A stretch of DNA of 64,000 nucleotides from Pseudoduganella plicata (GCF_004421005.1 NZ_CP038026.1:2604001-2668000); one strand, 5' to 3'; shown: positions 55,733 through 64,000, counted from the stretch's first letter. The notes: a model not told the origin generated them from the letters alone. Program-made: numbers and translations.

Positions 55733-56065
55733 TGGCCGCCTTGGTTGCCTCTTGCGTCAGCTGCCGCGGTCGCCTCTCCACTGATACAAGCGGTCTCGCT
55801 GCTCGCTGCCTCGACTGCCCGGCTGCGCTGCAACCGGCGGCCTCCGGTCCGCTCGGGACTGGCTCGTTTCCCGGGATCTCCGACCCTGAGAAAGGTGCCT
55901 GTTCCCGACTTGGAGCGACCGACAGCTGCTGGCAGCTGCGCATCCCAGCTGCATTTCCCAACTTTGCGCCTCACTCGCTCGCATGCAACGCTGTATCAGA
56001 AGTTGCACCAGCGAGAGTTCATTGTACATATTTCCACATTGCGAACAACAAAATTTTTGCGTTTT

Positions 56066-56082
56066 GGTTCGTTTATGTTCGC
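56066..56082. promoter_or_regulatory. Candidate GlpR operator upstream of glpR
   Basis: GGTTCGTTTATGTTCGC includes TGTTCGC, whose inverse GCGAACA lies at 56041-56047. Shares its core with the site near glpD. Autoregulation is inferred. Confidence 0.35.
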
Positions 56083-56178
56083 TTAAGCTGGGAACTATGT
56101 TCACTTTTCCCAACATGTACCCCTTCGGTGGACTTGCGGGCCGCCTGCATTGTCGAGCACACCACGAGGTGAACTATA

Positions 56179-56247
56179 ATGAACACGTCCGGCAGCCAGC
56201 GCGGTGCCACAGTGCCCTTCACGCTTCAGCTCACCATTCGCCGATGA
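56179..56247 (+). CDS. 22-codon leader ORF overlapping glpR
   Basis: ATG 56179, preceded by GAGGTGA at a 7-base spacing, to TGA 56247. The product begins MNTSGSQRGATV and ends TIRR. The last four bases (ATGA) overlap the glpR start codon, and glpR itself has no ribosome-binding site. I infer that translation of this leader delivers ribosomes to glpR. Confidence 0.45.
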   Translation: MNTSGSQRGATVPFTLQLTIRR

Positions 56248-57005
56248 CACCACGCCACCGCAGACTGCTCGACCACATCCGCCAGCACGGCGACACCTCC
56301 GTAGAAGACCTGGCCCGCATCCTGGGCGTGACGACCCAGACGATCCGCCGCGACATCCGCGAACTGGAAGACGCGCGCCTGCTGGCGCGCTACCACGGCG
56401 GCGTCAGCATTCCTTCCACGGTGGAAAACATCGATTACGATCAGCGACGCGTAATGGACAGCGATGCCAAGCGCCGCATCGGCCAGCTGGCCGCGGCGCA
56501 GGTGGAAAACGGCCGCTCGCTGATCATCAATATCGGCACGACAACGGAAGAAGTGTCGAAAGCGCTGTTGCACCACCGCGGCATCCGCGTGGTAACCAAC
56601 AACCTGAACGTGGCCTCGATCCTGTCCGGCTGCGACGACGCGGAAGTCATCGTTGCCGGCGGCCTGGTCCGCAAGCGCGACCGCGGCATCGTCGGCGAAG
56701 CCACCATCGACTTCATGAGGCAGTTCAAGGTCGACATCGGCATCATCGGCGTCTCCGGCATCGAAGCCGACGGCACGCTGCTCGACTACGACTACCGCGA
56801 AGTGCGCGTGACGCAGGCGATCATGGAGCAGTCACGCCAGGTCTGGCTGGTGGCCGATCACACCAAGTTCGGGCGGCATGCGCTTGTCCGGCTTGGCAGC
56901 ATTGCGCAGGTGGATAAATTCTTTACGGATCTGCCGGTGCCGGCGGAGGCTGCGGAGGCTTTTGAGAAGGCTGGGGTGGAGGTGATCGTGGCTGGGGCGG
57001 AATAG
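56244..57005 (+). CDS. glpR: GlpR, DeoR-family glycerol operon repressor
   Basis: 253 residues from ATG 56244. N-terminal DeoR helix-turn-helix RRLLDHIRQHGDTSVEDLARI with VTTQTIRRDIRELEDARLLARYHGG. The C-terminal sugar-phosphate isomerase-like domain has NIGTTTEEV, VTNNLNVA, VIVAGGLVRKRDRGIVG and a final DHTKFGRHALV. The effector is expected to be glycerol-3-phosphate. Divergent from the operon it should repress. Confidence 0.92.
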   Translation: MTPRHRRLLDHIRQHGDTSVEDLARILGVTTQTIRRDIRELEDARLLARYHGGVSIPSTVENIDYDQRRVMDSDAKRRIGQLAAAQVENGRSLIINIGTTTEEVSKALLHHRGIRVVTNNLNVASILSGCDDAEVIVAGGLVRKRDRGIVGEATIDFMRQFKVDIGIIGVSGIEADGTLLDYDYREVRVTQAIMEQSRQVWLVADHTKFGRHALVRLGSIAQVDKFFTDLPVPAEAAEAFEKAGVEVIVAGAE

Positions 57006-57066
57006 AAAAGCGAATTTACAGAACACACTGCCGGGCCGCCCGACAGCGCTTACCTAATTGAAGACA

Positions 57067-57534
57067 TTAGCGCCGGACCCGGACAGCATCAAAGAACCAG
57101 CCCTTCCAGAATATCGTCAGTTTGTTATGGCTTTTGATGAACGCGACAGTGCAGCCAAGGTCAACAACCTTCACCGGATTCGGTAGGTGCAGATTTTCCG
57201 AACTCGCGTGGGCCTGCTCGCGAAGATACAAAGTCGGCTCAACCAGCATGACGTCCAGTGTGGGAGCACCACAGTCGCGACGACCGAACGCCACCCGATC
57301 TTTGGTGATGGTAAAGATGCGCCCCACCAGGGCTCCCGCCTCACGGTCATCGAGCGCAGTTATCTCCGCAGAATCCAGTGGGACGGTAAAGCGCCACCGC
57401 CCTAATACGCTTTCGGCTTCGCTGGCCGCGTATGCAGGCGGTGCCACCCACAACGCTGGCACCGCTGCATTAATGATGGCGGCTACGATCAAAATTGCGC
57501 GTTTTAACGCGCCGCAAACTGGGGAATATCGCAT
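57067..57534 (-). CDS. Exported protein, paralog of next gene; candidate lysozyme immunity protein (second copy)
   Basis: 155 residues with a signal peptide ending near PAYAAS. The mature ~115 residues align throughout with the product of 57552-58001: GRWRF...PLDSAEITALDD, VEPTLYL, LHLPNPVKVVDLGC and WKGWFFDAVRVRR, with both Cys conserved. Family not recognised. It follows the first copy by 17 bp on the same strand, after the lysozyme gene. A secreted small protein duplicated behind a muramidase suggests a periplasmic inhibitor. GC is lower than the surroundings. Confidence 0.6.
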   Translation of the reverse strand: MRYSPVCGALKRAILIVAAIINAAVPALWVAPPAYAASEAESVLGRWRFTVPLDSAEITALDDREAGALVGRIFTITKDRVAFGRRDCGAPTLDVMLVEPTLYLREQAHASSENLHLPNPVKVVDLGCTVAFIKSHNKLTIFWKGWFFDAVRVRR

Positions 57535-57551
57535 GGCAGCTCCGACTCAGC

Positions 57552-58001
57552 TTACCGATGGGCTCTCACAGCGTCGAAGAAATAGCCGCCCCACGTCACG
57601 ACCATGCGATTCCTGTTTTTCACAAAAACAGTCGCACAGCTTATATCGAAAACAGTGACCGGATTCGGAAGTTTAAGTTTGGAGTTATCGATTCCAGCCT
57701 CGCTGGCAAGATAAATATTCGGCTCAACATCTAAAGCCTCCAACTCGGTTGGCTGACACTTTTCTTTTCCGAATATGGCGCCATCCGGGCGTATCCTGAT
57801 CGATTGACCGAGAAGCGCTCTTGCGGCTTTATCGTCCAGCGCTGTGATAGCGACTGAATCCAGCACCTTTACCAACCGCCATTCACCCACCAGGAAATTG
57901 GCTTCCACAGCCTGGCAAGTCGAGAAGAAGGACGCCAGTATTACTATGGCTGCGAAGATAGCCGTGGAATGGCGCTTATACGTATATTTAATTAGGGCCA
58001 T
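57552..58001 (-). CDS. Exported protein; candidate lysozyme immunity protein (first copy)
   Basis: 149 residues from ATG 58001, chosen because AGGAGGAAG lies just upstream and a signal peptide follows (AIFAAIVILASFFSTCQAV). The mature part begins VGEWRLVKVLDSVAITALDD. It ends FVKNRNRMVVTWGGYFFDAVRAHR. The start overlaps the end of the lysozyme gene by 14 bp, so the two are translationally coupled. Periplasmic location inferred. A lipocalin- or MliC-like inhibitor role is my hypothesis, not a family assignment. Confidence 0.6.
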   Translation of the reverse strand: MALIKYTYKRHSTAIFAAIVILASFFSTCQAVEANFLVGEWRLVKVLDSVAITALDDKAARALLGQSIRIRPDGAIFGKEKCQPTELEALDVEPNIYLASEAGIDNSKLKLPNPVTVFDISCATVFVKNRNRMVVTWGGYFFDAVRAHR

Positions 58002-58545
58002 GAACTTCCTCCTGTTTGCTCGACGCTGCAGCATTTGTTTTGACCGCGTGGAATGGTGCACTTTCCTCTGCACGCCGTGCAACGAGCCCGGAAGCCAGCT
58101 TTTTCTTTCCTTTGAGCCTGACATAGACAGAATCAGACATGATCTGGGCAGCGCGAGGAAAATTCTTGCCATTGAGTGCATCATAAACTGGCTGGTTTGC
58201 CACGTTGGTTGTGTTGTACGTGAAGCTTACCAGCCCGTCAAATTGATCTTGAGTCAGCGCGACACGAACCTTCAGCTTTATGCGCCGCTCGGCCTCGGCT
58301 ATACGCTTCCCGTACTCAATATCCACCGATGCAGCATCGACCATTCGCGCCAACTCGTCCTCGCTGCAAATTCCTTTGTGGGCATAAAACCCGATGCCCC
58401 AAGTACAATTGCCCTTTCGCTTTCCCATGTCGTTGTAATATCTGAGCATAACCTTTTCGGTGGCGCGCATTCTGGCGCGAGCCATGCTGCTCATGGTCAT
58501 GCCCGCGTTTGGCGAAGTTACCGAAGTCCGCTTTAACGATGCCAT
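57988..58545 (-). CDS. GH24-type lysozyme (phage-lysozyme fold)
   Basis: 185 residues from ATG 58545 (an adjacent ATG at 58548 is equally placed; GGGAGGGA precedes both). No signal peptide. The catalytic triad is likely Glu30 (MRATEKVML), Asp39 (RYYNDMGK, the T4-like E-x8-D spacing) and Thr48 (NCTWGIGFYAHKG). C-terminal lysozyme motifs are LTQDQFDGLVSFTYNTTN and ASGLVARRAEESAPF. It cleaves the MurNAc-GlcNAc bond of peptidoglycan. No holin, spanin or structural phage gene is adjacent; instead it overlaps a signal-peptide protein. It could be a prophage relic or an effector needing immunity. Confidence 0.75.
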   Translation of the reverse strand: MASLKRTSVTSPNAGMTMSSMARARMRATEKVMLRYYNDMGKRKGNCTWGIGFYAHKGICSEDELARMVDAASVDIEYGKRIAEAERRIKLKVRVALTQDQFDGLVSFTYNTTNVANQPVYDALNGKNFPRAAQIMSDSVYVRLKGKKKLASGLVARRAEESAPFHAVKTNAAASSKQEEVHGPN

Positions 58546-58595
58546 CATTCCCTCCCAGAAAGAATAACAAGCTATCACAACAGCAGCGCTAACGA

Positions 58596-58928
58596 ATGAC
58601 ATTCCTCAAGAACTTGGCAGCTCGATCAGGCATTCTCACGGCACTCGGGAAAGCTAAAGGCTTGCTCGAACAGCCAAGAGCAGCCTCATCGAAACAGAGG
58701 ATAAATTCAATTTGGAGAGAGCGTTTGCCCGTCCCTGGATTTCTCGACGGAACTCGAACCGGGCTGCATCTAGCCGAGTATTACCACGCGAGTGCCGAGA
58801 AACTGGGCTTGCCCAATCTGGTCTCAGTGCTGCACCTCGATTGCACGTCAGTATTCGTCAGAAGTAAGAACCGCTTGGTTCTTGCATGGAAAGGATGGTT
58901 CTTTGACGCTACGCGCATCAGGCGCTAG
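58596..58928 (+). pseudogene. Truncated third paralog of the candidate immunity proteins
   Basis: The last ~60 residues (from about 58740) match the C-terminal half of the two minus-strand paralogs: ASAEKLGLPNLVSVLHLDC, FVRSKNRLVLAWKG and WFFDATRIRR. The preceding residues are unrelated, and there is no signal peptide. It lies on the + strand, overlapping the upstream side of the lysozyme region, so inversion or partial transfer is likely. Confidence 0.6.
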
Positions 58929-59017
58929 CAATGAACACAGCAGAAGCGTCAAGACCTGAGTCAGCGCGAGCTGGACGCGCCCATTTCGTGGGCAAAAAAA
59001 CGCACTGACGATAGGAA

Positions 59018-59070
59018 TGGTAGGCCTCCCCGGAGTCGAACCGGGCACCAACGGATTATGAGTCCGCTGG
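59018..59070 (-). tRNA. 3' fragment of a tRNA(CAU), probable attachment site
   Basis: The minus strand reads an anticodon arm with CTCATAA loop, a variable loop, a T-arm (GGTTCGACTCC) and a 3' GGCCTACCA. Nothing upstream forms a D-arm or 5' acceptor. Only the 3' half is present, immediately beside an integrase gene: the usual footprint of an element integrated at a tRNA 3' end. Elongator Met or Ile2 cannot be told apart from this half. Confidence 0.7.
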
Positions 59071-59220
59071 AAATCGCGTTGATTGCGATTGCAAGGCATT
59101 GACGATATCGGCTATAATCTATAAAAATCAAGTGCTTACATCGCATTTTCTAAACTTGTTGTTGACCGCCATTGATCTTCATTCTTCAAAACCCCTTACA
59201 ACCACCGTTACATCCTCGCA

Positions 59221-60513
59221 ATGGCAAAAATCAATCTCACCGCAAGCCGGCTAGCTGAGTTCAGGTGCCCGGAGGGCAAGTCCCAGGCATTCCTTTGGGA
59301 CTCGACAGCGCCGGGCTTAGGCATACGTGCCACACCGCGGGGTGCCTCGGCATATATATTTCAGAGTGAATATCAGGGCCGTACGCTACGCATGACGATC
59401 GGCGGCATCACCGCTCGGAGCATTGCAGAGGCACGGGTCAAGGCCCGCGAACTTCAGGCCATGGTTGATGACGGCCGGGATCCGCGACTAGTGAAAGCCG
59501 AGATCATCGCCGCAGATACCGCGAAGCGTGAGCGAAATCGTGTAGAGGCAGTCACCGTCGCGGTGGCGTGGGCTGAGTACATCCACGCGCGGCGAGAAAT
59601 GTGGGGCGATCGCCACTACCGCGACCATATCGCGAAATCAAAGGCAGGCGGAACAGCTTCTGCCCGTGGAACGCGGGGGCGTGGCGTGACGATTGAGGGA
59701 CCTCTCTATGTATTCATGGCTATGCGTCTTTCGTCACTTGACGCAGCAACCATTGAAGCATGGGCTCAGCGAGAAGGGAAGGTACGGCCAACTGCCGCCA
59801 GATTAGCATGGTGACTGCTCAAAGTGTTCCTAGGATGGTGCGCCGAACATCCCCAGTATGCGGAGCTCGTATCAACTGCTAACCCGGCGAAGACCAAAAA
59901 GAGCAGAGAGGCACTCGGTAAGGCCCAAGTCAAATCCGATGTACTTCATCGGGAACAGTTAGCTGCTTGGTTTTGCGCTGTGCGGAACTTGAAGAATCCG
60001 GTTGTGGCTGCCAGCCTGCAAACCATCTTGTTGACGGGTGCTCGTCCCGGGGAGGTACTTTCGATTAAATGGGAAGACATCAATCTTCGGTGGAGAGGCC
60101 TTACCATTAAAGACAAGGTCGAAGGGAATAGAACTATCCCGCTGACGCCTTATCTTTCGCAAATTATACAAGCGCTTCCGAAGAAATCAGAATGGGTTTT
60201 TTCGGGCGCTGGTGGCCGCCCGATCTCAAGCCCTAACCATGCCCTCTCGGCCGTAGGCCAAATCGTCGGCATCGATGGGCTCACTCTCCATGGACTTAGA
60301 CGCTCGTTCCGCTCCTTGACTGAATGGCTTGAGGTGCCTGCAGGTGTTGTTGCTCAAATCATGGGGCATAAGCCGAGCGCAACTGCTGAAAAACATTACA
60401 CTATTCGGCCGCTCGACCTGTTAAGGGTTCATCACGAGAAAATTGAAGAGTGGATTCTTGAACAGGCAGCTCTGTCTTTTCAACCGGTGCCAGCCCTGAA
60501 ATTACTCGCGTGA
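59221..60513 (+). pseudogene. Tyrosine-family site-specific integrase interrupted by TGA
   Basis: One continuous frame of about 430 codons broken by TGA at 59812-59814, where relatives usually have Arg (context RLAW-stop-LLKVFLGWCAEH); a CGA to TGA change is the simplest explanation. The N-terminal part has the DUF4102/SAM-like arm domain (TAPGLGIRATPRGASAYIFQ). The C-terminal catalytic domain keeps LTGARPGEVLSIKW (Arg), LHGLRRSFRS (His-x-x-Arg), GHKPSATAEKHYTIR (His, Tyr). P4-type family. Without readthrough it would be inactive. Confidence 0.85.
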
Positions 60514-60664
60514 CAGAGTGACGCCCCAGTCATTTCGGGATGTCAGTCCGTGCCTATTTAATCAGGGCGCGTTTAAAAACCGGCCAAATTTTCTAAAAAT
60601 GGCCCGTTTTTCCGGCTATCGTGGTCGCGGTATGTAATCCGGCTAAAACATGATTGTTTCCTGG

Positions 60665-61260
60665 CTGGGATCGACGGCGTGACCCCGTGGGGTAGATTGC
60701 ACAAGACGTGATGCCGTTGGATCCAAAAGTCGAAGGGTGTTAGCCGCCAATCGCACTGTGCGATTGCTTCGCATGTTTGTGCCCCAGCAATGGATCGGTT
60801 TGCCTGACGAGGAATCGAGAATACGTTCTACGACAGCGAGACCCTTAGTGCTTTGTAGTATCGACTCTCGGTCGCGAGTCGGCGCCAGACGCGACAACGC
60901 TGCGAGAGTGTCGCCCTTGCTCGAATCGAAGGAACTGACGCGCCAGATCATCGATGCGATCAACTAACACCTCGCCGAAAAATGCCTGACGATGCGTGAG
61001 CGGACTATCGCCGATGCGACATTGATTGCCGCATCGCCATAGACGAAGAACAAGGCTCCAGGCGCGATCCCGAGATGCACCAGTTCCGAGGAGGCGATGA
61101 CCGGCAACTCGCCATGAACGCTCACATCGGCGTTGACGCAGCTTCTGTTACCACCCAGTCATCGGGACGGCTAGCACGTGACCGACACAACGCGGGCACA
61201 CGCGCTGTTGCATGGCGACGAGAAGGTTGCACTGGGCGACGCCGGCCACCATGATGGAGG
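60665..61260 (+). pseudogene. Decayed IS5-family transposase
   Basis: Across frames, with several stops, the translation follows an IS5-type transposase: VTPWGRLHK, FVPQQWIGLPDE, NTFYDSETL, LLESKELTRQIIDAIN, HLAEKCLTMRERTIADATLIAA, MNAHIGVDA and TRAHALLHGDEKVALGDAG. In-frame stops and small indels occur throughout. No clear terminal inverted repeats or target duplication were seen. The flanking 60514-60664 and 61261-61555 hold no gene I recognise. Confidence 0.75.
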
Positions 61261-61555
61261 AAACGGAACTGTTGCTTTACTGACAGCAGCTCTGCAGGAT
61301 AGCTGATTGACACGTCACTCCCACGACTATATGCGAACAGTCGGTCTTTTGGGATCGGAGCTATTGGGTCGTTGCCCTCAGTGGCGCCCATGCATCATGC
61401 CCATCCCAGGCCCTACGGGCGACCTGGACAGCTTCATTTCCGTCGACTAGCATTGGCACATGTGCGGCCGCGCTCGACGAAGCGGCCCCTTTCCACGGTT
61501 GACCTTGGTAAAATGCAAGCTTGGCTATGTCTGGTGTGCGAGTGTTTGTAAATAT

Positions 61556-63256
61556 ATGAAATATATAGAATTATTTGCGGGTTGTGGAGGTCTATCCCTC
61601 GGTCTCAGAGCTGCCGGCGGTCAAATGTTGTTAGCCAACGAACTGTCACCCATGGCGGCTGAAACGTTCGCGTACAATTTGTTAGGCGAGGACCTTAGCG
61701 AGAGTGTCCAGCCAAGGCTAGACACGTCCTACAGCCAAAAAACTAAGTGGCTAAGCAGCAGGTTCGCAGCGGATGACCTTAGTTCGCGCTTGCGTGAAAA
61801 CCCCTACCTTTATCCTGCGGTTGGGGACGGGCATAGCGACCTGCACGAAGCCGGGTTGGACCTTGAAGGCTCATTAGTTGTCGGGAATGTACGTCAGCTT
61901 AACGCCTGGCTCAAGACCTCTCACAATAGAATGGCGCTTGAACGGCTTCGCGACGGATTCGGAAAGGGAAATATCGATCTGGTGTCTGGCGGCCCGCCCT
62001 GCCAGAGCTTCAGTATGGCTGGGATGCGTGAGTATTCGAATTCACGCAACGTATTGCCTTGGGAATTTGCGAAATTCGTACAGCTTACACGACCGAAGTT
62101 TGCCCTGCTCGAGAACGTTACTGGCATTCTGAGACCCTTTCAAGTGGCTGGAAAGCAGGTTTTTGCATGGGTGGAGGTTGCTAAGGCATTCGCGCAAATC
62201 GGCATGGATGGCGACGAGGCGGGAGTCGCGCAAGGCGGATACGTACCAGTTTGCTTGCATGTCAATGCAAAGAACGCTGGCGTGGCGCAGAACCGTACAA
62301 GATTCATCATGCTCGCGTTCCGCCGGGACGTCTATGATTGCCTAGTTCGCCAAATGGGCGAAAGGGACCGCAATCTGTTGCATTCGTCGGAAAACTTCTT
62401 CGCAAAGGTGAGGCAGGAACAGGACGTAACCAGGGAGGACCTCCCCTTGCATGACGCGGCAAAGGTTCCAACAGCATTTGACGGAACTTTCCTGGAGAGC
62501 CTAGCGAAATACCGTTCCGCTCCTTCGGTCAAAGAGGCGATCGACGACCTTCACTCTCAAGAGCTAAGCCCATCCCCCTATGTCCTACGAATTAACGATC
62601 TCCTTGGAAGAGTGGTGCAAGAACATCCTGGGACGTGCCTGGCGCGCGATCAGGTGGCTAATCACGACAAGCGAGTGCACCGTTTCGATGTCCAGGCACG
62701 CTTCCGGATCTACCAAGTGCTTAGCAAGCTGGGCAAGTTCTCGCCCCACGCCGTCGCCGTTATTAAAATGCTTCGAGGAGAGCTGGACAGCCTGGAAGAC
62801 GATACTTGGGAAAAAATCGCGAGTGAGCGCTTCTACCTGACTGCCGGGGCGCCGTTTTACAAGTGCCAGTCCAAGGACGTGTTCGAGGCATTCGTGATAG
62901 CGCTTCGAACTGGCAAGCGATCGCAGCGAGCCCTCGTCGGCGACGATCCAGCGCCAGCGGCGCTATCTATACCTGACGACACGTGCCATTTCCTAGAGTC
63001 GCTGGACGGCCTTCGCACGCTAACAGTTCGGGAGATGGCAAGGATACAGTCGTTTCCCGACAACTTCGTCTTCCGGTCGAAAACAACGACGGGGGGGCAC
63101 AAACGTAAGTACGAGGTGCCGCAATACACTCAGGTAGGCAATGCCGTGCCCCCACTCCTCGGCCATGCGCTCGGCGAGATTATCCAAGCGCTCCTGCGGC
63201 AGTACAGTCAGGGATATGAAGGTGCCCGGGCAACCGTGTTGAAGAAAGCTGCGTAG
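61556..63256 (+). CDS. C5-cytosine DNA methyltransferase
   Basis: 566 residues from ATG 61556. Motif I ELFAGCGGLSLGL (5-17), motif IV GGPPCQSFS with nucleophile Cys149, motif VI ENVTG (186-190), motif VIII QNRTRFIML, and the C-terminal motifs IX-X around REMARIQSFPDNF and QVGNAVPPLLGHAL. The ~150 residues between motifs VIII and IX form the target-recognition region. A roughly 100-residue insertion between motifs I and IV is larger than in HhaI-type enzymes. No restriction endonuclease is adjacent in the window; a second C5 methyltransferase follows. It lies within the integrase-linked island. Confidence 0.9.
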   Translation: MKYIELFAGCGGLSLGLRAAGGQMLLANELSPMAAETFAYNLLGEDLSESVQPRLDTSYSQKTKWLSSRFAADDLSSRLRENPYLYPAVGDGHSDLHEAGLDLEGSLVVGNVRQLNAWLKTSHNRMALERLRDGFGKGNIDLVSGGPPCQSFSMAGMREYSNSRNVLPWEFAKFVQLTRPKFALLENVTGILRPFQVAGKQVFAWVEVAKAFAQIGMDGDEAGVAQGGYVPVCLHVNAKNAGVAQNRTRFIMLAFRRDVYDCLVRQMGERDRNLLHSSENFFAKVRQEQDVTREDLPLHDAAKVPTAFDGTFLESLAKYRSAPSVKEAIDDLHSQELSPSPYVLRINDLLGRVVQEHPGTCLARDQVANHDKRVHRFDVQARFRIYQVLSKLGKFSPHAVAVIKMLRGELDSLEDDTWEKIASERFYLTAGAPFYKCQSKDVFEAFVIALRTGKRSQRALVGDDPAPAALSIPDDTCHFLESLDGLRTLTVREMARIQSFPDNFVFRSKTTTGGHKRKYEVPQYTQVGNAVPPLLGHALGEIIQALLRQYSQGYEGARATVLKKAA

Positions 63257-63859
63257 CCGATTAGTCGCGTCCCAACGAGACGGAGAAAAAGGATCTGCCG
63301 CTGAGAGACAACACAGCCGTGCGGTGGCGGACATAGGCACCCCCTCATTAACGCGGGAACCCTCCCGATGAGGCAGGAGCCCTAGCAGTACCCAGAGGGT
63401 GCGCAAACGAGACAAACAGTTGATAGCGTCCAACCTGCTTAGCAGGAATCCTCCCGGGTAACTCGCCCCCGATCCATGGTCTCTATCAACTATTATTGCA
63501 TCATGGACAGGACGTTCTAGCTGTTTCTCCAATCAGAAGTAGCTTACAATGCTTGAGATCAATGCCGATGTCTGTATTTGTGCACTCGCCTGTATTTAAG
63601 ACCAGTGGCGAGATCGCTTCCCTGCAAAGGCAACGTAAAAGTCTACAATAGCTTGGAAAGCAAATCTAACTTTGCAACCTCTAGCCCACCGTTTACCTCC
63701 GCTTATAGCGCAACATGTATCAGTCGCGTGCGATAGCCTTGCGCGGCATGCACCCCCAGCTAGCGCGGAGCTGTTCTCGACTCCGACGCTTCATCCAGTG
63801 TGGGACGCGAGAGGGCAATCTAGACCTTGCTGGCTGTCAACACAGGAAGGCTAGTCAGC
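63257..63859. other. Intergenic stretch between the two methyltransferases, no gene recognised
   Basis: About 600 bp, AT-richer than the chromosome. The short ORFs show no domain and no convincing ribosome-binding site. The second methyltransferase therefore probably has its own promoter within this stretch. Confidence 0.5.
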
Positions 63860-64000
63860 ATGAACCGATATCGTTTCGTTGATCTCTTCGCGGGCTGCGG
63901 TGGGCTATCGCTCGGGCTTTCACTGGCGGGACTCAAAGGACTATTCGCTGTCGAGCGAGACGCGATGGCGTTCAAGACTTTTGCTGAAAACTTCCTTAGA
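63860..64000 (+). CDS. Second C5-cytosine DNA methyltransferase (N-terminus only)
   Basis: 47 residues to the window edge, from ATG 63860, preceded by AGGAAGG. Motif I reads YRFVDLFAGCGGLSLGLSLAG, followed by a helix and FAVERDAMAFKTFAENF (motif II). That is diagnostic of a C5 DNA methyltransferase. Different from the first enzyme, so not a duplicate. The target and partner genes lie outside the window. Confidence 0.8.
   Translation, partial: MNRYRFVDLFAGCGGLSLGLSLAGLKGLFAVERDAMAFKTFAENFLR

Noticed and set aside
57028..57046. Hairpin CTGCCGGG/CCCGACAG between glpR and the convergent small gene
   Set aside because: It has a mismatch and no U-tract; too weak to call a terminator.
63020..63532. 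170-codon minus-strand frame between the methyltransferases
   Set aside because: It overlaps the 3' end of the first methyltransferase in antisense and shows no domain or start signal.

Overview
The window looks like chromosome of a GC-rich betaproteobacterium of the Massilia/Oxalobacteraceae kind (order Burkholderiales). This is inferred from base composition, the Burkholderia-type porin, and the mix of liv-type ABC cassettes, paoABC and a glycerol ABC-transporter operon; no rRNA gene is present to settle it. Three stretches have lower GC and broken genes and look like accessory DNA: about 2.4-5.6 kb, about 57-59 kb, and about 59-64 kb.

1-21.7 kb is a contact-dependent-inhibition (CDI)/filamentous-haemagglutinin locus read leftwards. 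It runs from a promoter with a TTTCC-N4-GGAAA palindrome to cdiB (outer-membrane TpsB transporter) and a 4814-residue CdiA/FhaB exoprotein, then an out-of-frame C-terminal toxin module (papain-like fold suspected) and a small immunity candidate. Beyond lie a decayed barstar-like gene, a 0.1-kb relic of cdiA, a broken methyltransferase, and the 5'-truncated remains of a second cdiA that shares about 1.57 kb of near-identical sequence with the first.

21.8-28.5 kb holds housekeeping-type genes: an exported S9 prolyl-oligopeptidase-like enzyme, the periplasmic aldehyde oxidoreductase paoABC, and a YbaN-like membrane protein. Small exported proteins follow.

29.7-41.9 kb looks like one catabolic module for an unidentified carboxylic acid: a porin, an acyl-CoA ligase, two hotdog thioesterases, an IclR regulator, a five-gene liv-type ABC transporter and a pair of acyl-CoA dehydrogenases resembling PimC/PimD. 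Four TTTCG-N5-CGAAA-like sites, each just downstream of a sigma70-like promoter, tie the transcription units together as a probable IclR regulon.

42-46.2 kb carries a YahK-type alcohol dehydrogenase, a decayed MFS transporter, a LysR regulator, a PHB-depolymerase-family esterase and a DUF1287 protein.

46.3-57 kb is the complete glycerol uptake and catabolism operon glpD-S-T-P-Q-U-V-K, with glpR (DeoR family) divergent. glpR appears translationally coupled to a 22-codon leader ORF.

57-59 kb holds a small cassette: a GH24-type lysozyme without signal peptide, overlapping the first of two tandem paralogous secreted proteins, plus a truncated third paralog on the other strand. I read this as a possible muramidase effector with immunity proteins; it is the best candidate for an undescribed system here.

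59-64 kb is the edge of a mobile island. It has a displaced 3' tRNA(CAU) fragment, a tyrosine integrase broken by an in-frame TGA, a heavily decayed IS5-family transposase, and two successive C5 DNA methyltransferases, the second cut by the window edge.
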